Assembly (NCBI RefSeq): GCF_035594125.1 | Contig: NC_087186.1 | Span: forward strand, 1,830,228 to 1,894,227 | Direction: 5' to 3' | Length of the DNA stretch: 64,000 nt | Source of the DNA: Scylla paramamosain | Lineage: Eukaryota; Arthropoda; Malacostraca; Decapoda; Portunidae | In this document: piece after piece, positions 14,765 through 25,323 of the stretch | Layout: every line of letters starts with the position of its first letter | How positions within the stretch are numbered: the stretch's first letter is position 1 | Notes under the pieces: generated by a model | Seen by the model: the letters and a program-made list of their open reading frames with translations, nothing else | The model's database searches: none | What the model was told of the DNA's origin: nothing | Translations under genes and position numbers: made by a program

Positions 14765-16690
14765 CACAAATAAGCTGTGCCTGACACGTCATTGTTGCCT
14801 GCAGGTTTGCCACGTCGGCAGGCGAAACAGATGTTTGGGTTCACCGCTGTTATTAAACTCAGTACACCAGGAGATTCGAGCTGTTTGATAGCCCTCATGT
14901 GTTGCTCCACCTCGCGAGTTATTTTCACCAGTTTCTCCTCCTATGGGACTTGTGTAGGAGGAACACAGGCGGACCTCGATGCAACAGTGAAATTTTGCGC
15001 CAAAACTGCAGCTTCCTCAATACTCTAAACATTCTTTTTATGCAAAAACATCGAGGCCTCCTTCGAGACGCTCTTTTTGAACTTATCAAGCAAAATTAGT
15101 TCAAACTGCTCAAGTTCTATTATTTTCTCTGATGTTGTAAAATAGTAGTCTTAAGCACTTCATGATCTCTGGACTGGTCTTCAAAAAAGGCAGCGTAAAC
15201 ACTTTGCGCCTTCTCTTTCAAAACGCTTGGTAGTGTCACGATTGCTTACTTACTTCCGATCGTACGATCTCGGTTATCTTTCCAAGAAAGTGGACGTTAC
15301 ACTGATTCCGGAAAGTTTTAAAGGTCTGGATTTTTAAAGGCTTCGAGTGCTTCGACCTATCCGAAATCGCAAGAATTACACCCTCTCACTCTACCTTTAC
15401 CTTGACACAGCACAGCTGGAATCACCTCTAATACCAGATCAATTTTTGGGGAGTAGAAAACACGATTATTCTATGTTACATATATTGATACTAATGATAA
15501 CTCATAAACAACATGAGGTAGTACACGTTAATACATTACGTTCTCGTCACTTCACACAACACCAGAACCCGTTAACACCTCCACTAGTCACAGAAATATT
15601 TCCCTCAACCGCAAGAATTTACTCAGACGCCATTATTGCGTCCCCAAACAATAATACCCGTATTTCACCTCTTCAAACCTCACACGACATCAACATCATC
15701 GCCAAAGATTACCCATAACACCATAACATCATCCCTAAAATCACCAATACACTACAACACCAGCTTCTAAGGTCAAGACCTCAGCCTCCACTCACAAAAT
15801 GGCTGACAGTTTGACCTATGTCCCCTTCGAACAGCATCACCGGCACAACTCAACAACCGAATTTCAGCGGACAAGAGCTCTTGGTACCACAAAAAAGACT
15901 CACTAACCTGATCCTGGATATCAAGGTTATACCGCTACATCACTAATACCTCCACACACTCACTCCACCACAAATCCACACCAAGATTCTTCCCTGAGAA
16001 ACGCCGCCTTCCTCTCTATCTCACGACCCAAGGCACTCTGCGTTCCCCTCCTGTGTTGTTGCCCACTCAAGCTCCCCTCGTTTCAACATATTTCCACCTT
16101 AATTATACTTCCTCCCTTATACATACAAAGATAAAAAGAACTTAAATTATGAAGAGAATAATACTACATGATATAAAATAGGCAAATAAGCCTTACACTA
16201 CTTACAACCAATAATAAGGGTAATGTCCGAAAGGCAGGTAACCGGAACATGGGGGACACTAAGAAAATGTGTTCCTTTTCAAGGTAAACTCGGCCATTAA
16301 CATGACAGTAGCAACACCTGCCAATACTTCTTGGGCCAAGACGAGATGTTAGCCACCATCACAAAGGTTCTAAAATAAACCTTCAAATCTTTCTCTGTGA
16401 ATCGGGGCACTGTTCTTAAAAAAAATGGTCACCTTAAACCTGTTCCTCTCCTCAGTCGAATCTGCCATAAATAGCATATGTCTAGTCTTAGATTCAATCC
16501 TCGCTCTTTCTTTCCACTTTTACCTGCTTAAGCTTAAGCTTAGCAATATCCAGCTGTAATTGCAGGTCACTTGCAATCGTGATAGGGAAGGCAGAACGAT
16601 TCTCTGCACCCAGAGGGACGGGAGATGGGTCTCGCGACTCTTCTGCTCTAGGATATAATAATACCAATGTAAACGCCTCCAGGTGCATCC
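14765..16690 (-). pseudogene. Ty3/gypsy-like gag relic, split by a solo LTR
   Basis: Reading the minus strand from 16,690, there is a Lys/Leu-rich coiled stretch (LQLQLDIAKLKLKQVK), then in a shifted frame VPRFTEKDLKVYF and SSWPKKYWQVLL. The solo LTR intervenes, after which the frame resumes at 15,233 with PSVLKEKAQSVYAAFF and DHEVLKTTIL. Further on come FELILLDKFKKSVSKEA and SIEEAAVLAQNFTVASRS. This order (a WP..W..LL helix, a GKAQ-like motif, then a SCAN-like helical domain) is typical of gag in arthropod gypsy-type elements. Several stops and frameshifts show it is dead. The TAG/CTAC join shows the LTR was inserted into it later. Confidence 0.65.
15234..16307 (-). mobile_element. Solo LTR (1,074 bp), TGTCA...TGACA, 4-bp target duplication
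   Basis: The ends are the short inverted repeat TGTCA (15,234) and TGACA (16,307), with the same 4-bp sequence GTAG directly before (15,230-15,233) and after (16,308-16,311). It shares both ends and several internal blocks (for example CTTTCCAAGAAAGTGGACGT and TTTTAAAGGTCTGGATTTTT) with the LTR at 40,325-40,857 in opposite orientation. It is longer by about 540 bp in the middle. No internal coding region is attached, so it is a solo LTR. Strand is arbitrary. Confidence 0.8.
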
Positions 16691-16959
16691 ACTGATTGAT
16701 TTAGGTCATGGTGCGCAACATTGCAGCCATATGTTGCCGCTAAAAAAAACATTAAAAGCAACAAAGATCGCACGTTAAAATATTGATATAAAAAACAAAA
16801 TTATGGTATGGTAAAAATACTAAAAATCACAAAAAAAGGTAAACATAAAAAAAGGAAATGGTTTCATCATTAAAAGTTGTACTAAAAATGAAAAGGTTGG
16901 TATTATAATGTATTAATACATTAGTCTGAATTAAAATGAGGAGGTATTGATCTCACTGA

Positions 16960-17135
16960 CCTAGAGCAGTGCATCTAGCGTTGTTCATTTCGTACCCAAG
17001 ACATTGACCCCACTGACCCAGATATCTGGCGTTGTTCGTTACGTGCCCACACCTACCCAGATATCTGACGTTCGTTATGTGCCCAAGACATTGACCCAGG
17101 CCCCAAGAGCCAGCGTTATTCATTACGTGTCTTCC
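16960..17135 (-). repeat. 3'-UTR minisatellite of the I-clade LINE
   Basis: Degenerate repeats of 'cccaagacattgacccc', 'actgacccagatatctggcg' and 'ttgttcgtta', matching the array at 1-130. Confidence 0.6.
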
Positions 17136-17222
17136 TCACTTGCCTCCAGCTTCTCCTGGTGCAAGGATATTACTAGTAAAAGTAGTTAAAATAAAGATAT
17201 TTAAAGAACTATAATTTGTTTA

Positions 17223-18980
17223 AAAGACTAGCTGTGTCCAAAAATACGAGGATCTCATTTTCCAGAGAACCCTCACCCGAAGTATTAGTGCAATCTGAAA
17301 AGTCCCATCTGCATTACGACAGCGGAAATATTATCGCTCCTGCAGATCCACCAGCCTAGGGCACTCCATCATAATATGTAGCATTGTAAGGGGTACTAAG
17401 CAGTCATCGAAAAATGGTTGTGTTTCCTGGAACATGAGGTAAGGATACGTGAGACGCGCGACCCATCTGGAGATGGGCCATTGCAGTCTCTGAGCGGCAG
17501 TCATGCAAATGGACATATGTCCATGGACGGACAGCAATTAATTAAAGCCTTCCCATCTGCTCTGCCAGCTGGTAAGAACTGCCAACTGTATACTGGAGTT
17601 TAAATCATATGATGGAATGTGGCTGGAAAGACTAATCCGAGTTGCCACCCCTTTAGCCAGCCTTTCGGCCGTCTCATTTCGCTGAATCCCAACCGCAAGG
17701 GGTAAAATGTCGAAAAAAAAAGAAATCACCTCGAGATTCGCTAAAAATTGTAAAATATGAGATGGGAAGAGTAAAAATAATTTTGAAAGCTAAGATAATG
17801 GCAGACAGCTCTGCAACACTGGGAAAACTATCGCCTCAGCAGAATGAAGGAAAGATAACAGCAAACCCGAATCCACCCTCGGATTCTGAGCCGTTCGTAA
17901 ATACAGGGATAGAGTCGGAATGTCTGGAATAGTGTTCCAAAAATAATACACGAGACTGAAACTCCGGTAAAGATTTATTTTAGGAATATCAAGGCCGCAG
18001 ACATAGAGCTGCAGGAATTACCATCTCTAGGAAACCTACAGAGACATATAGAGATGGAAGGTACATTTATTGGCACCATAGCAGATGTAACTTTGAAACC
18101 AAATGTTTAAGGAAAGTTCGGGTGAGACACACATAGTTGAGTACGTGAATCGCGGGAGACGGCCACACAAGAAACTGACTCGGAAAGATGTTGGACTCTA
18201 TACCAACACCTTAATAATAAGGACTGGGGACGCAAGTCCAACGGAAGACACCAACTGCAACCAGTAACGTAGGGATTGGGAATGAGCGAACCGCACCGGT
18301 TGCCAGATGAACATCGGCATGGTGCAATACACGAAGCTGAGCCTCAGTAGCAGAGGAATAAACCTAATAAGTATACTCCAGTTTAGAAAGAATAAGAGTT
18401 CGGTGCAAGAGGAGGAGGGTCTATCTGTCAAAGCCAGAAGAGGTATGAGCCAAGACTCTAAGCAGTGACAGCGCCTTCATACATGCTGGCTTAATATAAA
18501 GGTGAGGTATCCAAGTTAGGCGACTGTCAAATACAAGTCCCCCAAAATGAGTTTCCTCCACAGAAGAGACTCTTCTATCATATAGATACAAATCTGGGTG
18601 AGGATGAACACCACGAAGGCGGGAAAACTGTATGGCCACAGTTTTTGAAGCTAAGAAACGAAATCCCCGAGTTGCAATCTAGTGAGAAACCCTATTTATA
18701 GCTAACTGCAACTTCCTCTCAATCAAAGGCATCCGCACCTGCAGAAAAGGAGACTGACAAGTCATCGACATATAAGCTATCAAGAACTGCTGGAAGCACA
18801 CCAATGACACTCTTTATAGCCACATGGAAAAGTGTGACATTGAGTATGCTTCTTTGCGGCACGCCATCTTACAGTGTACGAGGTTCAGCCAGAACAACAC
18901 CAGTCCGCACCGTATCAGTGGAAAACCTAGAGATCAATACCCGGGGTTACTCCCAGGTGGAATGCAAACCACGACAATTC
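17223..18980 (-). pseudogene. I-clade LINE ORF2 remnant: RT and RNase H pieces
   Basis: Minus-strand phrases in shifting frames: ILQWNCRGLHS, then GVPQRSILNVTLF and LYVDDLSVSF (the RT GVPQG and YxDD regions, with YVDD kept). Next comes FGGLVFDSRLTWIPHL, then the RNase H pieces (an Asn-Gly-Ser-Glu-Ser core near 17,905 and AVCHYLSF-type helix in a shifted frame), and GIQRNETAERLAKGVATR at about 17,690-17,640, the typical end of RNase H. An internal deletion joins the endonuclease start directly to the middle of RT. Not functional. Confidence 0.65.
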
Positions 18981-19031
18981 CACTGAAGGATCTTTAATAT
19001 TTCTATTTTGACGGATAGTTTCAGGGAAACC

Positions 19032-20211
19032 TCAGAGTAGCTTCCCTTTGCCGATGTGACTAGGTACTATCTTACTCGGGCAGCGAAGCTTATTTGAACC
19101 TACATTGCTTGTGGATGCAGAAACCTGAGATTGAGTAACCGGTGCTGGAATAGCTACCTGCACATGAGTCTGAAATTGCTGAAAAGATCGGAGGAGAAGG
19201 AATCGTCGACTTAGACGGATTAGTATCGCCCCTGGAGGAAGACCTATTAAGAAGACGGGCAAAGAAACCTTCTATGCCCATTTCAGATGCGGAAGAATCA
19301 CTTTGAATAATAACGTGGGGTTCAGGGTCATCTGACGTTCACAAAGTGATTTTTCTAGGGGAGAACACCAATCGAGCCTAAGGACTCTACAGACTCTCGC
19401 AAACGTTTCTGGTGGGACTGAAGCGGAAGCTTGGGAAATTTCTGTGTCGTTCGTGGTTGAGAATCCATGGAGCGTGGACATCTACAGTATGAACTCCTGC
19501 ATGAGTATTCTGTGAAGTAGTTGGTGAAAATGAAATGGAGGGGTTTGGTGAAGATGTAGTGTAGGGCTTGGCCAACAGGGCAGAGAAGGGTTTATCTGTG
19601 AAAACTTCCAAAACAGATAACTGACTCTATCACAAGAATGGGAGGAAATAATTAATGACTGAGAAAGGTGGGAAGGTGTTAACGACCGTATTACCTGCAA
19701 AAGAGGTGGAAGAACTAGATCCTCCTGTCTAAAAAGAAGTTATCACCCGGCACTGCAGAGACTAATGAACTGAGAATTAGCCAGGTGAAGAATGTTATGC
19801 TCAAAGACGGTACCTTGTGCATTATCGAGCACGTAGCGGGTGAGCTTCCGTGCAATAAAAGCAATATGGTTCCGACTCGCTTTCAAGAGTAGGCTGTGAG
19901 TCATGGGCAGAGCATTGGCCGCATCGAGGACGATTTGTATAGTTATTCTTCTTGTGACCGAACTCATAACACCAGTAACATTGTACTGGGAAAGAAAGAA
20001 AACTAATCTTAACATTGCGAAGGAGAAAAGAACCATAGAATGTGAACGTGATCATGTTAATATTTCCTCTAATCTTGGTCACTCGCTGAACATTATCAGG
20101 ATATAACTGAAGGATGTCGTCATCTGATAATTCGTACAGGTCTGGGTTGTAAATACGTCCCTTTTCAGCAATTAAATATTCGGTGTAGCGTGATGGATTC
20201 AAAGATCCCAT
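19032..20211 (-). pseudogene. I-clade LINE ORF1 (gag-like) pseudogene with CCHC knuckles
   Basis: The best frame runs from 20,211 to 19,822: YNPDLYELSDDDILQLYPDN, then ITFTFYGSFLLRNVKI, then two zinc knuckles, CYWCYEFGHKKNN followed by CGQC, and a further CFYC. This is the order expected for I-clade ORF1, an RNA-binding nucleocapsid-like protein. Frames at 20,036-19,743 and 19,700-19,032 continue it with frameshifts and a Ser/Pro-rich tail. Broken, so no product expected. Confidence 0.65.
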
Positions 20212-20330
20212 CAGAATGTCAAGATAGATGGAGGAGCATCATCGCCTGCGTTAAAACCTTAGTCATAATAAAACACCTTTACCATACTCCTTAGTGCTAT
20301 TTGTAGGGGGCAATTCTACCTCCGTTCTAG

Positions 20331-21419
20331 ATTCTTAGCAGTGTAATTAGAGCTAGCTCGACCTTCCATATAATATGCTGCAAACCAGTAAGGTGTAGGT
20401 GGGTGACAAACTTTGGGAGCACGTTCGTCAGCATCATCAAAGACATTAGGACAATTATCATTCTCGTTGTCAACTACATTGTTTGATCGAATCATCTCAA
20501 TCAAGTTGTTGTCTCCAAGACAAGAACAGCTTTGGCAGCAAACGTCAGATGTAAATGTCACATAATACCCATTAAAGAGACAATCAAATTTGAGACGTAT
20601 ACGGAGAACTGTTCTGAAAGTTTGAAAACTGAGGGAATAGCACGGTATGACATGGAGGCATAGACATAAATGATCATAACAGTGTCAAGACAAGACTTAG
20701 CTACTGACCAAAAGGGTCTTCCGCCATGAGAAGCTACAGCAGGAAGAGTATGAGCTCCTGCCAGCACATCATCATCACGACCAGACGGTAACGTCTCCAG
20801 GGCCTGGTCAACGGCCTCTCGAGAACCAGAGGAATTTTTATTTTTTCACTTATGTCGATATCATAAAAATGAAATGGCTCCATGGGCCAGGGGAAACCGC
20901 CTACTGGGCTCACGAGGGGGGTGGGGTGAGCGCTGGCTACCATGAACGGGGGTACCTCGTCCCTTCATGATTCAAAAGTTTGTCCATGACGGAGCTAAGA
21001 CCAGCCCAGCCCAGACAAATACCATCCAAAAACAGGACGAACTCAAAAGGTGGCCCCTCAAGGTGACCAGAACTGTACTGGCACCGCATTGGCAATTTAC
21101 TGACTGCCTAAATCTGGTCCCTCTCTGGCGGCCTTCCTAGCATGGATAGCCCTCTCTCTATTAGTATGGCGGAGCAGGGGCTGAAGCCCTCTCTAGCCTC
21201 GCTTTCCAGGTCATAGAAACAAACAGGGCACCCTACTACAACAAGGTGGTTCCCACTTGGGGGGTACTCGTATCCAAGCATCCTCCTAGATAATAAGCTA
21301 TGAGTCTCCTTCTCCATTACTCAGCCTAGCGTCACAAAAACGATCCACGTCCTTGTCCCTCATTAGATGGACGGCTTTACAATAGGTATAGGGAGAGAAT
21401 ATAACTTGTCCACTTTTTT
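20331..21419. other. No recognisable feature
   Basis: Unique-looking DNA, possibly the decayed 5' side of the I-clade LINE. Short minus-strand frames have no identifiable domain. Confidence 0.4.
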
Positions 21420-21590
21420 CTACGAAAAGATGTGGAAAAGTGCAGGGTATCATGATTATAAAAGTAGACAGGACAAGAAGTTAGGTGAAGATCATTGATG
21501 AGTAATAGGAAAAGAATGGGTCGCAGGACACTACTGTTAATATACTCAAAAGAAGAACAGTGACCGTCTACCATAGCAGCAATAGAAGTC
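21420..21590 (-). mobile_element. Inverted LINE-A fragment
   Basis: The minus strand matches the RT region between the TATGGTAGACGGTCACTG block and the CATCTTTTCGTAGA block (residues about 660-725 of copy 1). It is followed without a gap by a plus-strand family-A copy that begins earlier in the RT and covers the same segment again. Confidence 0.7.
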
Positions 21591-22815
21591 ATCCTCTTTT
21601 AAAGATTTTGGTGAAACTTTTTCTGTTGCTTTAGACATATCCAAAGCTTTTCATAGACTCTTGCACAATGCTATGATTTCCAAACTGCCTTCTTACAGCT
21701 TCTATTCTTCTCTCTGTAACCTCATCTTAAGTTTTCTTTCTGACCATTCTATTGCTGCTGTGGTAGATGGTCACTGTTCTTCTCCCAAATCTATTAACAG
21801 TGGTGTTCCTCAGGGTTCTGTCCTGTCACCCACTCTCTTTCTATTATTCATCAGTGATTTTCTAAACCAAACTTCTTGAACCATCCACTCCTCTGCTGGT
21901 GATACCACTCTGCACTTTTCCACATCTTTTCGTTGACGTCCAACCCTTCAAGAAGTAAACAGTTCATGCAGGGAAGCCACATAACGCCTGACTTCTGATC
22001 TCTCTAAAAATTTTTGATTGTGGCAGAGCAAACTCGGTATTGTTCAATGCCTCAAAAACTTAATTCCTTCATCTATTAACTCGACACAACATTCCAAACA
22101 GTTATCCCCTCTTCTTCAGTGACACTCAGCTGTCCTCCTTTTCTACACTGAACATCCTCTGTCTGTCATTTACTTATGATCTAAACTGGGAACTTTACAT
22201 TCCATCTCTTGTTAAAACAGCTTCTATGAATTTAGGTGTTCTGAGTTGTCTCCGGTAATTTTTCTCACACTCTCAGCTGCTAACTCTCTATAGGGGTCCT
22301 ACCTGCCCATGGATATGGAGTATGCTTCACATATATGGGGCTTCCACTCATATCACTATTTTAGACAGGGTGTAATCAAAATCTTTTTTGTTTTATCAAC
22401 TTTTCTCCTCCAACTGACTGTGCTCAGCCTCTTTCTCATCGCCGCAATCTTACATATCTTGCTATTTTTTTTTTCACTATTTACATGCTAATTCTCCTGC
22501 GGCCTTGGTGCACAAGACTTTCTTATTTTTCTCTTATCTTTATTCCGTCCACCTCTCTAATGCAAGAGTTAATCAGTATTCCCAATCATTCATTCCTTTA
22601 TCTGGTAAACTCTGGAACTCCCTGACTTCTTCTGTATTTCCTCCTACCTATGACGAATTCTTTCAAGCGGGAGGTCTGAAGACGCTTATCCTTCAGTTTT
22701 CGATAATTCTCATGACGTTTCTTTAGGGACTGGTGCTTAAGTGGGATTTTTTTTTTTTTTACGGTTTGGTCTCCTTGCCCAGTGACCCTCTTACGTAAAG
22801 AAAAAAAAAAAAATT
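21589..22815 (+). mobile_element. LINE-A old copy, 5'-truncated
   Basis: Starts at the RT block GTCATCCTCTTTTAAAGATT and runs to a diverged 3' UTR (GCCCAGTGACCCTCTTACGTAA) and an A-run. LDISKAF is kept, but the catalytic box reads SAGDTTLHFS instead of [10 protein letters not shown] and there are several stops and indels. It resembles the diverged 3' end appended to copy 7 (51.5-51.7 kb), so both are of an older subfamily. Confidence 0.75.
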
Positions 22816-23052
22816 TAGGTCTATGGTGCTGTATATTCTACTCCTTCGAAATTACATTTAAATAGCCGATAATATCAGTTTTTTATAGATACCATTAACA
22901 ATGATAATAGTTACTACAATACAGTTTCGTGATTGACAGTAAAGGAAAAGAATGTCAAACAAGGGATACAGTGTATCTTCAGCTGCTCTACACGAAATCC
23001 CTCATACTTTTAGGTCAGGTAAGACGTTCCAATAACATACGCCCCTACCCCT

Positions 23053-23054
<2 letters not shown>

Positions 23055-23130
<76 letters not shown>
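23055..23130. repeat. (CA)n microsatellite
   Basis: About 76 bp of CA dinucleotides followed by impure CA/CT. Confidence 0.95.
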
Positions 23131-23134
<4 letters not shown>

Positions 23135-23177
23135 TACTCTCAGACACACACATACACATACTGTGTATGTGTGTATG

Positions 23178-23280
<103 letters not shown>

Positions 23281-23543
23281 ACTTTAGCCGTAACACCTCT
23301 ATAATGTCAAAATAGTTCGTAATTTCCAGTTTTTTTTCATGCATTTCTTATACCAATTTAGAGATTTCCCTTGTTATGTTTTTTCTTTCTTTCTTTTTTT
23401 TTTTTTTTTTTACTCAGCCTTCCGCCTCTTCAGATCCTTAGGGTATATACTTATCGGCATCTCAAAAGCTTCAATACGAAGAGCGGCGGTTGACTTAAAG
23501 GAAGGGAAACAACAAATTCACTCGTCGAGGCTCTGCGTCTCTC

Positions 23544-23547
<4 letters not shown>

Positions 23548-23635
<88 letters not shown>
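23548..23635. repeat. (CT)n microsatellite
   Basis: About 88 bp of uninterrupted CT dinucleotides, 270 bp from the complementary (GA)n. Confidence 0.95.
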
Positions 23636-23640
<5 letters not shown>

Positions 23641-23759
23641 CTTCTACTATGGTTTCCTTTTCCTCCTCTTCCCCCACTTCTCCCCATTTCTTTTCCTTCT
23701 CCAATTTCCACGCTATGAAAGAAAATACAAAGAATAAAGAGGTCCAAACAACATAGTAA

Positions 23760-24310
23760 CTAACAAGTATACGCTATTAGTGGGAGGACGAAGAAGAGGA
23801 GGAGGAGAAGAAGGAGGAGGAGGAGAGAAAGGCTGGGGATGGCGGAAGGCTCATACCCAAAAGGTGTGAAATATTTAGTTCTCTCCCTACTTCCACCACC
23901 ACTACTACCACCATCAGCTGCATCATCTTCGTCATAACACTTTCAAACACTACTATTATCATTGTCAAGTTATCGCTTTAAGTTGTAAAACTTCACAAAA
24001 CGCTAAAAAAAATAAATAAAAAAATAAAAGGAAAATCATTCACTGCCTTAAATTTTTTTTTAATTCTAACGAGCGGCAGGGTAGTGGTGGGTGGAGGTAG
24101 TCACACCCATACTTTCATAGTGAGAAGGATGAGAAGGGGAGAAGGAGGAGGAAAAGTAGGGGGAGGAAGAGTGAATAAGAAGAGGAGGAAAAGGAAGAGT
24201 GAATTGGAGGAGGAGTGGGAATGAAGAGAAAGAGAAACGGGACGAGGAGGAGGAGGAGGGGAATGAAGAAGAGGAAGAGAAGAGGGAGAACAACAATAAA
24301 AGCAAAACAA
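23760..24310. other. Purine-rich low-complexity DNA
   Basis: AGGAGG-type purine runs at 23,785-23,835 and 24,118-24,295 (plus strand). No gene seen. Confidence 0.6.
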
Positions 24311-24319
24311 GAAAAGGAA

Positions 24320-24320
24320 C

Positions 24321-24419
<99 letters not shown>

Positions 24420-24438
24420 TACACACACACACACACAC
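24320..24438. repeat. (CA)n microsatellite, slightly impure
   Basis: About 119 bp of CA with single T interruptions at about 24,369 and 24,420. Confidence 0.95.
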
Positions 24439-24826
24439 TTTTTTTATGTAAGACGACCACTGGGCAAAAGCAAAAAAAACAAAAAATAGTAAAAAAAGGA
24501 TCACATAAACCCAGTTCCCAGTAGAAAAGTTAGAATTTTTTTTTTTTTTATGTATGAGGGACACTGGCCAAGGCCAACAAAAATCCAATAAAAAAAATGC
24601 CCACTGAAATGCTAGTCCCATAAAAGGGTCCAAAGCGGTAGTAAAAAAATTGAAGGACAAGCGTCTTCAAACCTCCCTCTTGAAGAAATTCAAGTCATAG
24701 GAAGGTGGATATAAAGAAGAAGGCAGGGAATTCCAGAGTTTACCAGAAAAAAGGATGAATGATTGAGATTACTGGTTAACTCTTGCGTTAGAGAGATGGA
24801 CAGAATAGTCGTGAGAGAGAGAAGGC

Positions 24827-25111
24827 TGTACAAAGCAATACATAGGAGAAACAGGCAGGGGACTTAAAACAAGAATAACAGAGCATAGGAGAGATGTTTT
24901 AAAACACAACACATCAAACTCCCTTGTATTACACATAGAAAAATGTAACCACCTACCAAAATGGGAAGAGGCTAAAGAAATTAAAGTTGGATTGAAGGAA
25001 AGAATGAGAAAAGCTATAGGGGCAGCCCTCATAGCAACTAGGGAAGTCATTAACCACAGAGAAGGTTTAATCAGGTGGGCGGGTAATTCCGCCAGATTGG
25101 CCCTCAGGTGA
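24827..25111 (+). pseudogene. Penelope-like GIY-YIG endonuclease, C-terminal fragment
   Basis: An open run of 94 codons to a TGA at 25,109-25,111. It begins CTKQYIGETGRGLKTRITEH, containing the YIG..GR.L..R..EH signature of GIY-YIG nucleases in Penelope-like elements. LHIEKCNHLPKWEEAK follows, with the Cys/His pair typical of this group, then REVINHREGLIRW near the end. The upstream GIY half and the whole RT are missing, so this is only a remnant, though the retained part has no internal stop. Confidence 0.75.
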
Positions 25112-25281
25112 GGTACAAGGAAAATCCCCAGTAAAGGCTCGTCACGTAGACGGATAATGCCACCTGACTAGGAAAATAAAATTAGGTGAGGTACATGCCG
25201 GGATGGCAATACTCTGTACGAATGTCAAATGAGAAAATTTTGTATGTTGTTATAAATAGTGTGTTTTCACTCATGTAAATC

Positions 25282-25323
25282 AGTCTCTCTGAGGATGGCT
25301 ATTCAGCCGAAACGTTAGAGATT
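25282..25323 (+). ncRNA. Hammerhead-ribozyme-like motif in the Penelope-like terminus
   Basis: All helices can be drawn: stem I AGTCTCT (25,282-25,288) with AGAGATT (25,317-25,323), 7 bp with one G-U; core CTGAGGA (25,289-25,295), which fits CUGANGA; one extra T; stem II GGCT/AGCC with loop ATTC (25,297-25,308); core GAA; a minimal stem III AC/GT and the cleavage-site U at 25,316. The 1-nt insertion and the 2-bp stem III make activity uncertain, but short stem III is known for hammerheads of Penelope-like elements. Confidence 0.5.

Larger units (their letters stand above)
16940..20330 (-). mobile_element. I-clade LINE (family B, copy 2), decayed
   Basis: Minus-strand element. From its 5' side: an ORF1 with CCHC knuckles (19.8-20.2 kb), a long ORF1 tail (about 19.0-19.8 kb), a short RT remnant (18.9-18.7 kb), the RT C-terminal region (18.6-18.2 kb), an RNase H remnant (about 17.9-17.55 kb), a post-RNase-H tail (17.45-17.25 kb) and a 3' UTR minisatellite. 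The endonuclease and most of the RT are missing. RNase H plus ORF1 knuckles identify the I clade. Many stops. Confidence 0.7.

Noticed and set aside
15347..15718. A 123-codon frame inside the 1,074-bp solo LTR
   Set aside because: No domain. LTRs do not normally encode proteins and the frame is not kept in the shorter sister LTR.
21420..21590. Twin-priming 5' inversion of a single LINE-A insertion
   Set aside because: The inverted piece overlaps the direct piece in LINE coordinates, which the twin-priming model does not predict.
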